A stretch of DNA of 64,000 bases, from the NCBI RefSeq assembly GCF_016008875.1, contig NZ_JADTQG010000013.1, positions 62,001-126,000 of the forward strand. Reading direction: 5' to 3'. A program made the position numbers and the translations under genes. Origin of the DNA: Ectopseudomonas mendocina (GTDB lineage: Bacteria > Pseudomonadota > Gammaproteobacteria > Pseudomonadales > Pseudomonadaceae). This document shows, piece after piece, positions 39,222 to 47,984 of this stretch (position 1 is the stretch's first letter; each line of letters opens with the position of its first letter). Under the pieces are notes generated by a model that searched no databases, was not told where the DNA came from, and was given only the letters and a program-made list of their open reading frames with translations.

Positions 39222-39235
39222 TTGAGCTGGATCAA
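39222..39235 (-). promoter_or_regulatory. Anr/Dnr (FNR-type) box upstream of napE
   Basis: On the minus strand the 14-mer is TTGATCCAGCTCAA, one mismatch from the FNR/Anr consensus TTGATNNNNATCAA. A -10-like TAGGGT lies at 39194-39199. The implied start near 39187 puts the box centre about 41.5 bases upstream, the activating class II position. Oxygen or NO control of nap is inferred from this. Confidence 0.6.
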
Positions 39236-39394
39236 GGTAGAGGCAGAACGATCGAGGTAGGGGGACGCGTTCGAAATTATCGATAGCGTGCTAATATTTG
39301 CTCTTCGTTCGTTCGCAGGCGCGCGATCGCCCCGATCGAATTCGCTTGTCGAAGCATCGCTTGTCCGCAACACGCTCCGTGAGTTATCCAGTCT

Positions 39395-40567
39395 ATGTCC
39401 GCTTCTCATCTCAGCCGTGGCAGTGCCGGTTATCGGCGTGCCACGCTGGCGCTGTTCTGTGCCGGCTTCGCCACCTTCGCCATGCTCTATTGCGTGCAGC
39501 CGTTGCTGCCTCTGCTGGCCGCACACTTTCGTGTCTCGGCCGCCAGCAGCAGCCTGGCGCTGTCGCTGACGACCTTGAGCCTGGCGCTGTGCCTGCTGGT
39601 ATCCGGTGCGCTGGCGGAAAGCTGGGGCCGCAAGCCGGTGATGGCGTCAGCGCTGGGCCTGGCGGCGATGCTGGGAATTGCCAGTGCGCTGGTGGAGGAG
39701 TGGGGTAGCCTGTTGATTCTGCGTGCACTGCTGGGGCTGGCGCTGAGCGGTTTGCCGGCGCTGGCCATGGCCTATGTCGGCGAGGAGTTCGATCCCGAGG
39801 CGCTACCCGCCGCCATGGGCCTGTACATCGGTGGCACGGCACTGGGCGGCTTGCTCGGTCGCTTGTTGGCCGGCCTGCTCAGCGATATCGGTGGCTGGCC
39901 CTGGGCGCTGGGTGGGATAGCCGGGCTGGGCCTGCTGGCGATGGGGCTGTTTCTCTGGCTGCTGCCACCTTCACGTCATTTCACGGCCCAGCCGTTGTCT
40001 TTGCGCGGGTTGCTGCGCAACTTCGCCCTGCACCTGAGCAATCCGCGCCTGCGCGTTCTGTTCGCCCTGGCCTTCCTGTTGATGGGCGGCTTCGTCGCGT
40101 TGTTCAACTACGTGGGTTTCCGCCTGGCCGGCGAGCCGTTCAATCTGTCCGCCACGGTGATTGGCCTGCTGTTCACCGTCTACCTGCTGGGTATCTTCAG
40201 CGCCGGTTGGGCCGGGCGACTGGTGCCGCGTTTCGGCGCACGCCAGGTGCTGCACGGCGGCATCGGCCTCATGCTGGTTGGGGTGGCCCTCTGCGCGACG
40301 CCCTGGCTGAGCGCTGCGGTAGTTGGGCTGGCATTGTTCACCCTGGGCTTCTTCGCCGCTCATGCGGTGGCCAGCGGGCAGGTCGGTGCGCATGCGCAGG
40401 GCGCCAAGGCGCAGGCATCGGCACTGTACTTGTGTGCCTATTATCTGGGTTCCAGCCTGGTGGGCTATGTCGGCGGCTACGTCTGGGAGCATGCCGGATG
40501 GCTGGCATTGCTTGGCGTTCTGGCTTCGTTGTTCATCACTGCAGCTGCTCTGGTGCGGCGTATCTAG
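39395..40567 (+). CDS. MFS exporter
   Basis: A 390-residue major facilitator with twelve hydrophobic segments in two bundles. The first loop carries SGALAESWGRKPVMASAL, the family's DRxGR-like motif A. The opening MLYCVQPLLPLLAAHFRVS and ALGGLLGRLLAGLLSDIGGWPWAL resemble YnfM / AraJ-type drug or sugar efflux permeases. Substrate is unknown. It sits alone, with the nap promoter behind it and oprH ahead. Confidence 0.9.
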   Translation: MSASHLSRGSAGYRRATLALFCAGFATFAMLYCVQPLLPLLAAHFRVSAASSSLALSLTTLSLALCLLVSGALAESWGRKPVMASALGLAAMLGIASALVEEWGSLLILRALLGLALSGLPALAMAYVGEEFDPEALPAAMGLYIGGTALGGLLGRLLAGLLSDIGGWPWALGGIAGLGLLAMGLFLWLLPPSRHFTAQPLSLRGLLRNFALHLSNPRLRVLFALAFLLMGGFVALFNYVGFRLAGEPFNLSATVIGLLFTVYLLGIFSAGWAGRLVPRFGARQVLHGGIGLMLVGVALCATPWLSAAVVGLALFTLGFFAAHAVASGQVGAHAQGAKAQASALYLCAYYLGSSLVGYVGGYVWEHAGWLALLGVLASLFITAAALVRRI

Positions 40568-40570
40568 CCT

Positions 40571-40625
40571 GTTCGTCGCTCGTTCAGTGCAGGTTCAAGG
40601 AGAGTTCAGCGGTGATTCAGTAGTC
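40571..40625 (+). promoter_or_regulatory. Five-fold PhoP-box array upstream of oprH
   Basis: Five 11-base units begin at 40571, 40582, 40593, 40604 and 40615. Their leading hexamers are GTTCGT, GTTCAG, GTTCAA, GTTCAG and ATTCAG. The Pseudomonas PhoP box is a direct repeat of GTTCAG-type half-sites with 11-bp spacing, so at least the middle three match strongly. The array starts four bases after the MFS stop and ends 54 bases before the oprH start. It would drive autoregulated oprH-phoP-phoQ expression at low magnesium. Confidence 0.78.
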
Positions 40626-40679
40626 TTCCCGCAGACTTGTTGTCGAGTTGATCAAAACCGCAACGAGAGGAACGATTCG

Positions 40680-41285
40680 ATGAAAATCACCCTGAACCGT
40701 ATCGCATTGGCTACCTGCCTGGCCCTGGGCACAACTGCTGCCCAGGCCAACGACAATTTCGTCGGCCTGACCTGGGGCCAGACCGACAACAATATTCAGA
40801 AGTCCAATGCGCTGAATGCCAACCTGGGCAATCCCAAGCTGGACAAGGTGATCAATGGCGAGGGCACCTGGGGCATCCGCGCCGGTCAGAAGACTGCCGA
40901 TAGCCGCTACTACGCGACCTACGAAAACGTCTCCGACAGTCACAATGGCTACAAACTGCGCCAGCAGAATCTGCTCGGCAGCTATGACATGTTCGTTCCG
41001 CTGGGTGACAACAACACCAAGCTGTTCGGCGGTGTGACCGGTGGCCTGGTCAAGCTCGAGCAGGAGAGCCGTGGCTTCTCCCGCGACAGCGATATTGGAT
41101 TTGCTGCAGGCCTGCAGGCCGGTATCCTTCAGGAACTGAACAGCAATACCTCGATCGAAGCCGGCTATCGTTATCTGCGTACCAATGCCAGCACTGAAAT
41201 GGCCCCGCATGGGGCAGGCAAGGCCGGTTCGCTGGACCTGCATAGCAGTTCGCTGCTGTACCTCGGCGCCAACTTCGCCTTCTGA
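40680..41285 (+). CDS. oprH: Outer membrane protein OprH
   Basis: OprH is a small outer membrane beta-barrel that binds LPS and replaces divalent cations under magnesium limitation. The 201-residue precursor has a signal peptide (MKITLNRIALATCLALGTTA, cleavage near AQA-N). The mature part contains DNFVGLTWGQTDNNIQKS, RYYATYENVSDSHNGYKLRQ, LLGSYDMFVPLGDNNTKLFG and the C-terminal LYLGANFAF ending in an aromatic residue. It is directly followed by phoP and phoQ as in P. aeruginosa, which confirms the call. Confidence 0.95.
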   Translation: MKITLNRIALATCLALGTTAAQANDNFVGLTWGQTDNNIQKSNALNANLGNPKLDKVINGEGTWGIRAGQKTADSRYYATYENVSDSHNGYKLRQQNLLGSYDMFVPLGDNNTKLFGGVTGGLVKLEQESRGFSRDSDIGFAAGLQAGILQELNSNTSIEAGYRYLRTNASTEMAPHGAGKAGSLDLHSSSLLYLGANFAF

Positions 41286-41303
41286 CGATGGCTTAGCGTT
41301 ACC

Positions 41304-41325
41304 AGGCCGGGCATCTGCCCGGCCT
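41304..41325 (+). terminator. Hairpin between oprH and phoP
   Basis: A 9-bp perfect stem AGGCCGGGC / GCCCGGCCT with an ATCT loop, followed by TCGTATAAC. Without a U tract it may be an attenuator or an mRNA-stabilising 3' end that lets oprH accumulate above phoPQ. Confidence 0.55.
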
Positions 41326-41353
41326 TCGTATAACTGAAAAAGGGGGACGTCCC

Positions 41354-42031
41354 ATGAAATTGCTGGTGGTGGAGGATGAGGCGCTGCTGCGCCACCATCT
41401 GTTCACTCGCCTCAGTGAAAACGGGCATGTGGTGGATGCCGTGCGCACTGCCGAAGAGGCGCTTTATCGAGCTGAGTCCTTCAATCATGACCTGGCCCTG
41501 GTCGACCTCGGTTTGCCGGGCATGAGCGGCATCGATCTGATCCGCCAGTTGCGCAGCCAGGACAAGAGCTTTCCGATCCTGATACTAACCGCGCGTGGCA
41601 ACTGGCAGGACAAGGTCGAAGGGCTTTCCTGCGGCGCTGACGATTACCTGGTCAAACCTTTCCAGTTCGAAGAACTGGAGGCGCGCCTCAATGCCCTGCT
41701 GCGGCGCTCTTCCGGGTTCACCAAATCGACCATCGAGGCCGGCTCCCTGGTGCTGGACCTCAATCGCAAACAGGCTTCGGTGGATGAGCAGTCCCTGCAG
41801 CTGACGGCCTACGAGTACCGCATTCTCGAGTACCTCATGCTGCACCACCAGCAGGTGGTGGCCAAGGAGCGCCTGATGGAGCAGCTCTACCCGGGCGATG
41901 ACGATCGCGACCCGAATGTCATAGAAGTTCTGGTCGGCCGTCTGCGGCGCAAGCTTGAGGCCGTGCTGGGCGGCAAATTGATAGAAACCGTGCGCGGCCA
42001 GGGCTACATGTTCAACGAGCGCTGCAAGTGA
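41354..42031 (+). CDS. phoP: Response regulator PhoP
   Basis: PhoP is the OmpR-type regulator that activates genes under low magnesium or cationic-peptide stress. The 225-residue protein has a receiver domain with phospho-acceptor Asp51 (LVDLGLPG) and Lys in LVKPFQFEELEARL. A winged-helix DNA-binding domain follows (EYRILEYLMLHHQQVVAKER, NVIEVLVGRLRRKLE). The match to P. aeruginosa PhoP is near-continuous, including ARGNWQDKVEGL. It overlaps phoQ by four bases. Confidence 0.97.
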   Translation: MKLLVVEDEALLRHHLFTRLSENGHVVDAVRTAEEALYRAESFNHDLALVDLGLPGMSGIDLIRQLRSQDKSFPILILTARGNWQDKVEGLSCGADDYLVKPFQFEELEARLNALLRRSSGFTKSTIEAGSLVLDLNRKQASVDEQSLQLTAYEYRILEYLMLHHQQVVAKERLMEQLYPGDDDRDPNVIEVLVGRLRRKLEAVLGGKLIETVRGQGYMFNERCK

Positions 42032-43410
42032 GGCGAGCGCGCCGCTTCGTACGCAAGCTGCGCATTCGCTTCGGCTCGTTGCGACTGCGCCTGATGCTGG
42101 CCAGCGCGGCGCTGGCGATGTTGTTCATGCTGCTGCTAATGCCTGTGCTGCAAGGCGTGTTTCTCATGGCCCTTGAGCAGACCGTGGAGAAACGTCTGGC
42201 CTCCGATGCTGCAGCGCTGATCTCCGCCGCACGCATTCATAACGGCCAACTGCATATGCCGGAGAAGATGCCGGACGAGGAGTTCGACAACCTCGACTCA
42301 CACCTGCTGGGCTTCATCTTCGACCGCGACGGCCAGTTGATCTGGCGCTCACGCTCCTCCATCGACGAACTGGTGCGTTACCTGCCGCGCTACGACGGTC
42401 TCGGCCACGAGTTCGTGCGGATTCGCGACGACAGCGGCCAGGAATACTTCGTATATGACATCGAAGTGGATCTGCTCGGTGGCGACCAGACCGCCCTGAG
42501 TATCGTCACCATGCAGCCGACGCGCGAATACCAGGGGCTGTTCAACGGCTTTGCCTGGCAGTTGCGGCTGTGGCTGGGCATCGCGCTGCTGGTGTTGCTG
42601 GGCCTGCTCTGGTTCGGCCTGACCTGGGGTTTTCGCAGCCTGCGCGGCTTGAGCGATGAACTCGATGGCGTGGAGGGCGGCACCCGTCAGCGCCTGAGTG
42701 ACGAACATCCACGTGAACTGCTGCGCCTGACCAACTCCCTCAACCGCCTGCTCGACAGCGAGCGGCGCCAGCGCGAGCGTTACCGCGATTCGCTGGAAGA
42801 CCTGGCGCATAGCCTGAAAACACCGCTCAGCGTGCTCCAGGGCATCGGTGAGACCCTTGCCGTTCAGCCTGAAAATCGTGAGCAGGCGCAGCTGATGCAG
42901 GCGCAGATCGAGCGTATGAGCCAGCAGGTCGGCTACCAGTTGCAGCGAGCCAGTCTGCGTCGCAGCGGCCTGGTGCGCCATCGTGAGCAGGTCTGGCCAC
43001 TGCTCGATAGTTTGTGCCGTTCGCTGGATAAGGTCTACCGCGACAAACGCGTGGAGGCGACGCTGGAAGTGCCTGAGCACAGCCAGATCACCATGGAGCG
43101 TGGCGCGCTGATGGAGCTGCTCGGTAACCTGCTGGAGAACGCCTACCGGCTGTGCCTGCATCGCGTGCGCGTCAGGTTGCAGCCACTGGCCGGTGGCTGC
43201 CTGCTCACCATCGAAGATGACGGCCCCGGTGTGCCGCAGCATCAGCGTGAGCGGGTGCTACAGCGCGGCGAGCGGCTGGACGCGCAGAACCCCGGGCAGG
43301 GCATCGGCCTGGCAGTGGTGGAAGACATCATCGAGAGCTACGACGGCGAGTTGAGCCTGGAAGACTCCGAGCTGGGCGGTGCCTGCTTCCGGGTGCGTTT
43401 GTACGACTGA
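42028..43410 (+). CDS. phoQ: Sensor histidine kinase PhoQ (GTG start)
   Basis: PhoQ senses periplasmic Mg2+ and cationic peptides and controls PhoP phosphorylation. The 460-residue protein has membrane helices at about 22-45 and 170-195 enclosing an acidic sensor domain (MPDEEFDNLDSHLLGFIFD). A HAMP region follows, then an H-box with His261 (LAHSLKTPLSVLQG), the N-box LLGNLLENAYRL, and G-boxes DDGPGVP and GQGIGLAVVEDI. The start GTG at 42028 overlaps the phoP TGA (GTGA), indicating coupling. Confidence 0.96.
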   Translation: MRRARRFVRKLRIRFGSLRLRLMLASAALAMLFMLLLMPVLQGVFLMALEQTVEKRLASDAAALISAARIHNGQLHMPEKMPDEEFDNLDSHLLGFIFDRDGQLIWRSRSSIDELVRYLPRYDGLGHEFVRIRDDSGQEYFVYDIEVDLLGGDQTALSIVTMQPTREYQGLFNGFAWQLRLWLGIALLVLLGLLWFGLTWGFRSLRGLSDELDGVEGGTRQRLSDEHPRELLRLTNSLNRLLDSERRQRERYRDSLEDLAHSLKTPLSVLQGIGETLAVQPENREQAQLMQAQIERMSQQVGYQLQRASLRRSGLVRHREQVWPLLDSLCRSLDKVYRDKRVEATLEVPEHSQITMERGALMELLGNLLENAYRLCLHRVRVRLQPLAGGCLLTIEDDGPGVPQHQRERVLQRGERLDAQNPGQGIGLAVVEDIIESYDGELSLEDSELGGACFRVRLYD

Positions 43411-43422
43411 GTCGTTACCGAC

Positions 43423-43839
43423 TCAGGCGGCCCATTGCGGGTTCCACACCACTTCCCAGACGTGGCCGTCCGGGTCCTGAAAGTAGCCGGCGTAACCACC
43501 CCAAAACGTTGCGTGGGCCTGCTTGATGATCGCCGCGCCCGCGGCCCTGGCCTGTGTCATGAGCGTATCGACTTCTTCCGCGCTGGCCACGTTGTGACCA
43601 AGCGTCATTTCGGTAGGGCTGCTGGGATGCACGGCCAGGCCAGTGTCATGCGCAATGCTGGCGCGCGGCCACAGCGCTAGACGCAGGCCCGCCTGCATGT
43701 CGATGAATACCACTGCGCCATGTTCGAATTGCTGGCCGACGATGCCCTCTGTCGCGAAGCCCAAACCATCACGATAGAAACGCAGTGACGCCTCAAGATC
43801 CTCTACCCCCAGGGTGATAACGCTTACACGAGCTTTCAT
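43423..43839 (-). CDS. VOC (glyoxalase/bleomycin resistance) family protein
   Basis: A 138-residue protein starting MKARVSVITLGVEDLEASLRFYRDGLGF. It has the two beta-alpha-beta-beta-beta modules of the vicinal oxygen chelate fold and the C-terminal YAGYFQDPDGHVWEVVWNP, where Glu is a usual metal ligand. Members include dioxygenases, lyases and resistance proteins, so no reaction is assigned. The ATG at 43839 follows GGAGAGATCG. The upstream open frame (to 43926) overlaps the next gene and is not used. Confidence 0.85.
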   Translation of the reverse strand: MKARVSVITLGVEDLEASLRFYRDGLGFATEGIVGQQFEHGAVVFIDMQAGLRLALWPRASIAHDTGLAVHPSSPTEMTLGHNVASAEEVDTLMTQARAAGAAIIKQAHATFWGGYAGYFQDPDGHVWEVVWNPQWAA

Positions 43840-43880
43840 TCGATCTCTCCTGCTACTGATTCGGTCTGGGTTCGCGTGGC

Positions 43881-44879
43881 TTAACCTTCCTGCGCCCGAT
43901 AGGCCCCGGGCGTCAGCCCGGTCCATTTCTTGAACGCCCTGTGAAAGGCCGAGGGCTCGGAGAAACCGAGCTGTTCGGCGATGTCCTGAATCGCTAGTTC
44001 GTCGCGGCCCAGGTGATAAATGGCGAGATCGCGGCGTAGGTGGTCCTTGAGTTCCTGGAAGCTGGTGCCTTCTTCGCGCAGGTGGCGACGCAGGGTTTGC
44101 GGGCTGCTATGCAGCTGCTGGGCGACCTGTTCAAGGTCCGGCCAGGTACGGCAGTCGCGGCCCAGCAGGCGACGAATCTGGCTGATCAGGCTGTCGCCGC
44201 CGTCGGGGCGGGCCAGCAGGTCGGCCGGGGAATGCTGGAGAAACTGTTTGAGAGTGCGTTCGTCCTGCAGCAAGGGCATCGCCAGGTAGCGGGCATGGAA
44301 CAACAGGCTGGTTTGCCCGGCAGCGAAGCGCCGGTTGCAGGGGAACAGCAGTTCGTACTCGGCGGCGTGCCTGGGTTCGGGGTAGGCGAAGGTGGCCTCT
44401 TCCAGACGAATACGTTGGCCGATCAGCCAGCTGCCGAGGCGATGCCAGATCACCAGCAGGCTTTCCACCAGGAAATGATCCGGGTCCCACAACGTACTGT
44501 CGTCGACACTCAGCCGAGCCCAGTCGCCCTCGCGTTGCAGGTGGATGCTCGGCGCGTCGGGAAACAGCCCGTAGAACATCGCGCCCCGGCTCAGGGCCTT
44601 TTCCAGGCTGCGGCAGTGGATGATGGCGTGGCCCATCATGGCGAACGTGCCGCGCTTGCTCGGCTGGCGACCGAAGCCCAGGTATTCGTCGTCCAGCGCC
44701 TCCCACAGCAGTTGCATCAGCCGGGCAAACTGCTCGGGGGCGATGCGTGCGCGGGGCTCGACCAGCACGGCAGGCTGGATGCCGGCCTGGCGCAGAATCG
44801 CCTCGCAGGCCAGGCTGCGGCGGTCGGCACCGCGCAGGGCGGCGCGGACGAAATGGCTGGCGATGGTGCGTTCGCGCAT
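43881..44879 (-). CDS. AraC-family transcription regulator
   Basis: A 332-residue regulator starting at ATG 44879. Residues about 1-215 form an arabinose-binding-type (Arabinose_bd) sensor region. The C-terminal pair of helix-turn-helix motifs (QVAQQLHSSPQTLRRHLREEG and IQDIAEQLGFSEPSAFHRAF, one residue or so beyond each helix) is typical of the OruR/ArgR-like AraC group. It is divergent from the acyl-CoA dehydrogenase gene across 162 bases and is the likely regulator of that cluster. Confidence 0.9.
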   Translation of the reverse strand: MRERTIASHFVRAALRGADRRSLACEAILRQAGIQPAVLVEPRARIAPEQFARLMQLLWEALDDEYLGFGRQPSKRGTFAMMGHAIIHCRSLEKALSRGAMFYGLFPDAPSIHLQREGDWARLSVDDSTLWDPDHFLVESLLVIWHRLGSWLIGQRIRLEEATFAYPEPRHAAEYELLFPCNRRFAAGQTSLLFHARYLAMPLLQDERTLKQFLQHSPADLLARPDGGDSLISQIRRLLGRDCRTWPDLEQVAQQLHSSPQTLRRHLREEGTSFQELKDHLRRDLAIYHLGRDELAIQDIAEQLGFSEPSAFHRAFKKWTGLTPGAYRAQEG

Positions 44880-45041
44880 GCTCGAGTCTCGATAGCGAGG
44901 GTGGTCGATGGTAGGCAGCTGCGTTCGGCTTGGGCAAGCCAGCCGAGCGATTGGGTCAACCGAGGCTGAGCGCATGGGTCATTGAGGGTGTGCGAGGCGG
45001 CCCTTAACCTCAAGGGCATAACAACAGCGGAGGACCCGCCC

Positions 45042-46181
45042 ATGCAGCGCAGCCATTTCGACACCGAGCACAACCTGTTCCGCGATGCCTTCGGGGCCTT
45101 TCTCGACAAGGAAGTGGTGCCCCATCAGGAGGCCTGGGAAGAGGCCGGCGTGGTGGATCGCAGCGTGTGGCGCAAGGCCGGCGAGATGGGTTTTCTGCTG
45201 CCTTGGGCGGATGAGGAATACGGTGGCACGGGGCTCAAGGATTTTCGTTACGAGCAGATCATGTGCGAGGAACTGGCGCGCATCAACGAGCCCGGCTTCA
45301 TGCTGCCGCTGCACTCGGCGCTGTGCGGTCCTTACATCGCCGAATATGGCAATGCCGAGCAGAAGGCGCGTTTGCTGCCGGGCATCATCAGCGGCGAGAC
45401 GATTCTCGCAGTGGCGATGACCGAACCCGCGGCCGGCTCCGATCTGGCCGGCATGCGCACCACGGCGGTGGACAAGGGCGACCACTGGCTGCTCAACGGC
45501 TCCAAGGTGTTCATCTCCAACGGCTACCTGGCCGATGTGGTGATCGTTGCGGCCAAGACCGATCCGGCCAACAAGCACGCCATGGGCCTGTTCCTGGTGG
45601 AGCGCGGCATGCCGGGTTTCGAGCGTGGCAAGAAGTTGAAGAAACTCGGCATGCACAGCCAGGACACCGCCGAACTGTTCTTCAACGACGTCAAGGTGCC
45701 GAAGGAGAACCTGCTCGGCGATGCCAAGGGCGGCTTCTTCTACCTGATGAATATGCTCGCGCAGGAACGACTGACCAACGCCTGCGGTGCAGTCGCCGGC
45801 GCTGAAGCAGCGCTGCAGACCACCATCGAGTACGTCAGGGAGCGCCAGGCCTTCGGCCGCCCTGTGGCGCACTTTCAGAATACCCGCTTCAAGCTGGCGG
45901 AAATGCGCACGCAGATCGACGTGGCGCAGGTCTTCACCGACCGCTGCGTGATGGATCACAACCAGAAGAAGCTCAGCCCCGAGGTGGCCGCCGAGGCCAA
46001 GCTGTTCACCACCGAACTGCTCGGCAAAGTGGTCGACGAGGGCGTGCAGCTGCATGGCGGCTGGGGCTACATGTGGGAATACCCGATCTGCAAGATGTAC
46101 GCGAACGCGCGTATTCAGCGCATCTTTGCTGGTACTTCGGAAATCATGAAGGAAATCATCAGCCGTGGGATGAAGCTGTAG
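45042..46181 (+). CDS. Acyl-CoA dehydrogenase
   Basis: A FAD enzyme introducing a 2,3-double bond in an acyl-CoA. The 379-residue product has AMTEPAAGSDLAGMRTTA (FAD/substrate), NGSKVFISNG, ERQAFGRPVAHFQNTRFKLAEM and the C-terminal ARIQRIFAGTSEIMKEIISR. The MCAD base position is Ala (FAGTSE), while Glu242 in AQERL sits at the alternative base position of isovaleryl-CoA and long-chain enzymes. This suggests branched or long acyl substrates. The start at 45042 follows GGAGGACCCGCC. It heads a cluster with a CoA ligase and a CoA transferase. Confidence 0.93.
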   Translation: MQRSHFDTEHNLFRDAFGAFLDKEVVPHQEAWEEAGVVDRSVWRKAGEMGFLLPWADEEYGGTGLKDFRYEQIMCEELARINEPGFMLPLHSALCGPYIAEYGNAEQKARLLPGIISGETILAVAMTEPAAGSDLAGMRTTAVDKGDHWLLNGSKVFISNGYLADVVIVAAKTDPANKHAMGLFLVERGMPGFERGKKLKKLGMHSQDTAELFFNDVKVPKENLLGDAKGGFFYLMNMLAQERLTNACGAVAGAEAALQTTIEYVRERQAFGRPVAHFQNTRFKLAEMRTQIDVAQVFTDRCVMDHNQKKLSPEVAAEAKLFTTELLGKVVDEGVQLHGGWGYMWEYPICKMYANARIQRIFAGTSEIMKEIISRGMKL

Positions 46182-46264
46182 TTCCGCGCCATGACGGCCC
46201 ATGGAGGTCTATCGTCATAGCGCGCTCACCGTGATGAGCCATAACAATAAGAAGGCGATCACTC

Positions 46265-47905
46265 ATGACCCTGCAACTGCCTCTCGAACGCTTCAACCAC
46301 TGGCTGGACCGCCAGCCTGACGCCATCTGGCTGCGTCAACCGGTCAACGGCGTGTGGCACGACTACAGCTGGCGCCAGGTCGACACACAGGCGCGGCGCC
46401 TGGCCAGTGCGTTGCTGGCGCTGGGCTGCGTGCCGGGCGAGCGCGTCGCCCTGTTGGCGAAGAATTGCGCCGAATGGTTCATCAGCGACCTGGCCATCCA
46501 GCATGCCGGGTTGATCAGTGTGCCCTTGTATCCGCTGCAGGCTCCGGAGCAGATCGCCTACGTGCTGGAGCATGCCGGCTGCAAGGTGATCCTGGTCGGC
46601 AAACTGGATGAGCCAGACAAGCTGGCCAGCGGTATCGCACCGCATATCACCCGCATCGCCATGCCCTATCCGACCATGCCCGCCGAGCATCGATGGGAGG
46701 CCTTGCTGGCCGCGCATGAGCCGCTGCTGGGCACACGTGTTCAACGGGGTGATGATCTGCTGTCGATCCTCTATACCTCGGGGACGACGGGGCAGCCCAA
46801 GGGCGTGATGCTCACTGCCCACGCCATGGCGTTCTCGTCGGCCAACGCCACGGCGGAGATGAACATGACGCCGCAGGATCAGTTTTTCTCCTACCTGCCG
46901 CTGTCGCATGCCGCCGAGCGTTTTCTGGTGGAGTTCAACAGCCTTTATTGCGGTGCACCGGTGGCCTTCGTCGAATCCCTGGAAACTTTCGCCAGCGACC
47001 TGCGCCAGGTACGGCCCACGGTGTTCTTCTCGGTGCCGCGATTGTGGACGCGCTTTCAGCAGGGTGTGCTGGAGAAACTGCCGGCGCACAAGCTCGAGCG
47101 CCTGCTGCGCATTCCGCTGCTCGGGCGGCTGGTGGCGCACAAGGTGCGCGCTGGCTTGGGGCTGGATCGCGCGCGGATTCTGGTATCGGGCGCGGCAGCG
47201 ATTTCCACCGGTTTGCTGGAATGGTATCGGCGGTTGGGCATGACCATTTGCGAGGGCTACGGCATGACCGAGCACTTCGCCTACGGCTGTTTCAATCGCC
47301 CCGGTCAGGTGCGCTTCGGCACCGTTGGCAGGCCAATGCCGCATCTCGAGGTGCGCATTGACGACAGCGGCGAGATCCTGCTGCGCAGCGAGACGCTGAT
47401 GCAGGGTTATTACCGCGAGCCGGAGAAAACCCGCGAGACGCTCAAGGACGGCTGGCTGCACACGGGTGATCGCGGCCAGTTGGATGAGGCTGGCTACCTG
47501 CGCATTACCGGGCGGGTAAAGGATATCTTCAAGACCAGCAAGGGCAAGTACGTGGCGCCGGCACCCATCGAAGGCGAGATCGCCAAGAGTCATTGGGTCG
47601 AGCAGGTGTGCCTGATGGGCAGCAATCTCGATCAACCCCTGGCGCTGATCGAACTGTCGCCCGCCGCTCGCCAACAATCACGCGAGGCGCTCGAGCAGTC
47701 ACTGACCGAACATTTGCATGCAGTGAATCGGGGGCTGGAGCCGCACGAGCGCATCAGTCATTTCTATCTGGTCGGCGAGCCCTGGACAGTGGATAACGGC
47801 AGCATGACGCCCACCATGAAAATTCGCCGCAATGTACTGGAGGTGCGCTATGCCGAGGTCATCGCCGCCATGCCCGCTGATGCTGTGATCGTCTGGGAAT
47901 CTTGA
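46265..47905 (+). CDS. AMP-forming acyl-CoA synthetase
   Basis: A 546-residue adenylate-forming enzyme that activates a carboxylic acid with ATP and CoA. Motifs seen are ILYTSGTTGQPKGVMLT (P-loop-like), FFSVPRLWTRFQ, EGYGMTEHFAYGCFN, GWLHTGDRGQLDEAGYL and ITGRVKDIFKTSKGKYVAP. The last gives the conserved C-terminal Lys region. It resembles long-chain fatty acid ligases of the FAA/bubblegum type. It lies 83 bases after the acyl-CoA dehydrogenase and before a CaiB/BaiF transferase; the acid used is unknown. Confidence 0.9.
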   Translation: MTLQLPLERFNHWLDRQPDAIWLRQPVNGVWHDYSWRQVDTQARRLASALLALGCVPGERVALLAKNCAEWFISDLAIQHAGLISVPLYPLQAPEQIAYVLEHAGCKVILVGKLDEPDKLASGIAPHITRIAMPYPTMPAEHRWEALLAAHEPLLGTRVQRGDDLLSILYTSGTTGQPKGVMLTAHAMAFSSANATAEMNMTPQDQFFSYLPLSHAAERFLVEFNSLYCGAPVAFVESLETFASDLRQVRPTVFFSVPRLWTRFQQGVLEKLPAHKLERLLRIPLLGRLVAHKVRAGLGLDRARILVSGAAAISTGLLEWYRRLGMTICEGYGMTEHFAYGCFNRPGQVRFGTVGRPMPHLEVRIDDSGEILLRSETLMQGYYREPEKTRETLKDGWLHTGDRGQLDEAGYLRITGRVKDIFKTSKGKYVAPAPIEGEIAKSHWVEQVCLMGSNLDQPLALIELSPAARQQSREALEQSLTEHLHAVNRGLEPHERISHFYLVGEPWTVDNGSMTPTMKIRRNVLEVRYAEVIAAMPADAVIVWES

Positions 47906-47937
47906 CCCTTCACCGGCATGCAAGCCGTTAAGCGCAT

Positions 47938-47958
47938 CCCGGATTGCATCCGGGCTAC
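47938..47958. repeat. Single REP half-element
   Basis: CCCGGATTGCATCCGGGCTAC, identical to the core of the copies at 10092-10112, lies between the acyl-CoA synthetase and CoA-transferase genes. A degenerate partner (CCGGCATGCAAGCCG) lies just upstream. Confidence 0.7.
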
Positions 47959-47984
47959 TTCGAACAAGCCAATCTGGAGTCACC

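Noticed and set aside
41304..41325. Full terminator between oprH and phoP
   Set aside because: The hairpin is strong but has no U tract, and phoP-phoQ are normally co-transcribed with oprH; I list it only as a partial terminator.
44040..44969. A 309-codon frame antisense to the AraC regulator
   Set aside because: Shadow frame; the regulator has clear helix-turn-helix motifs on the opposite strand.
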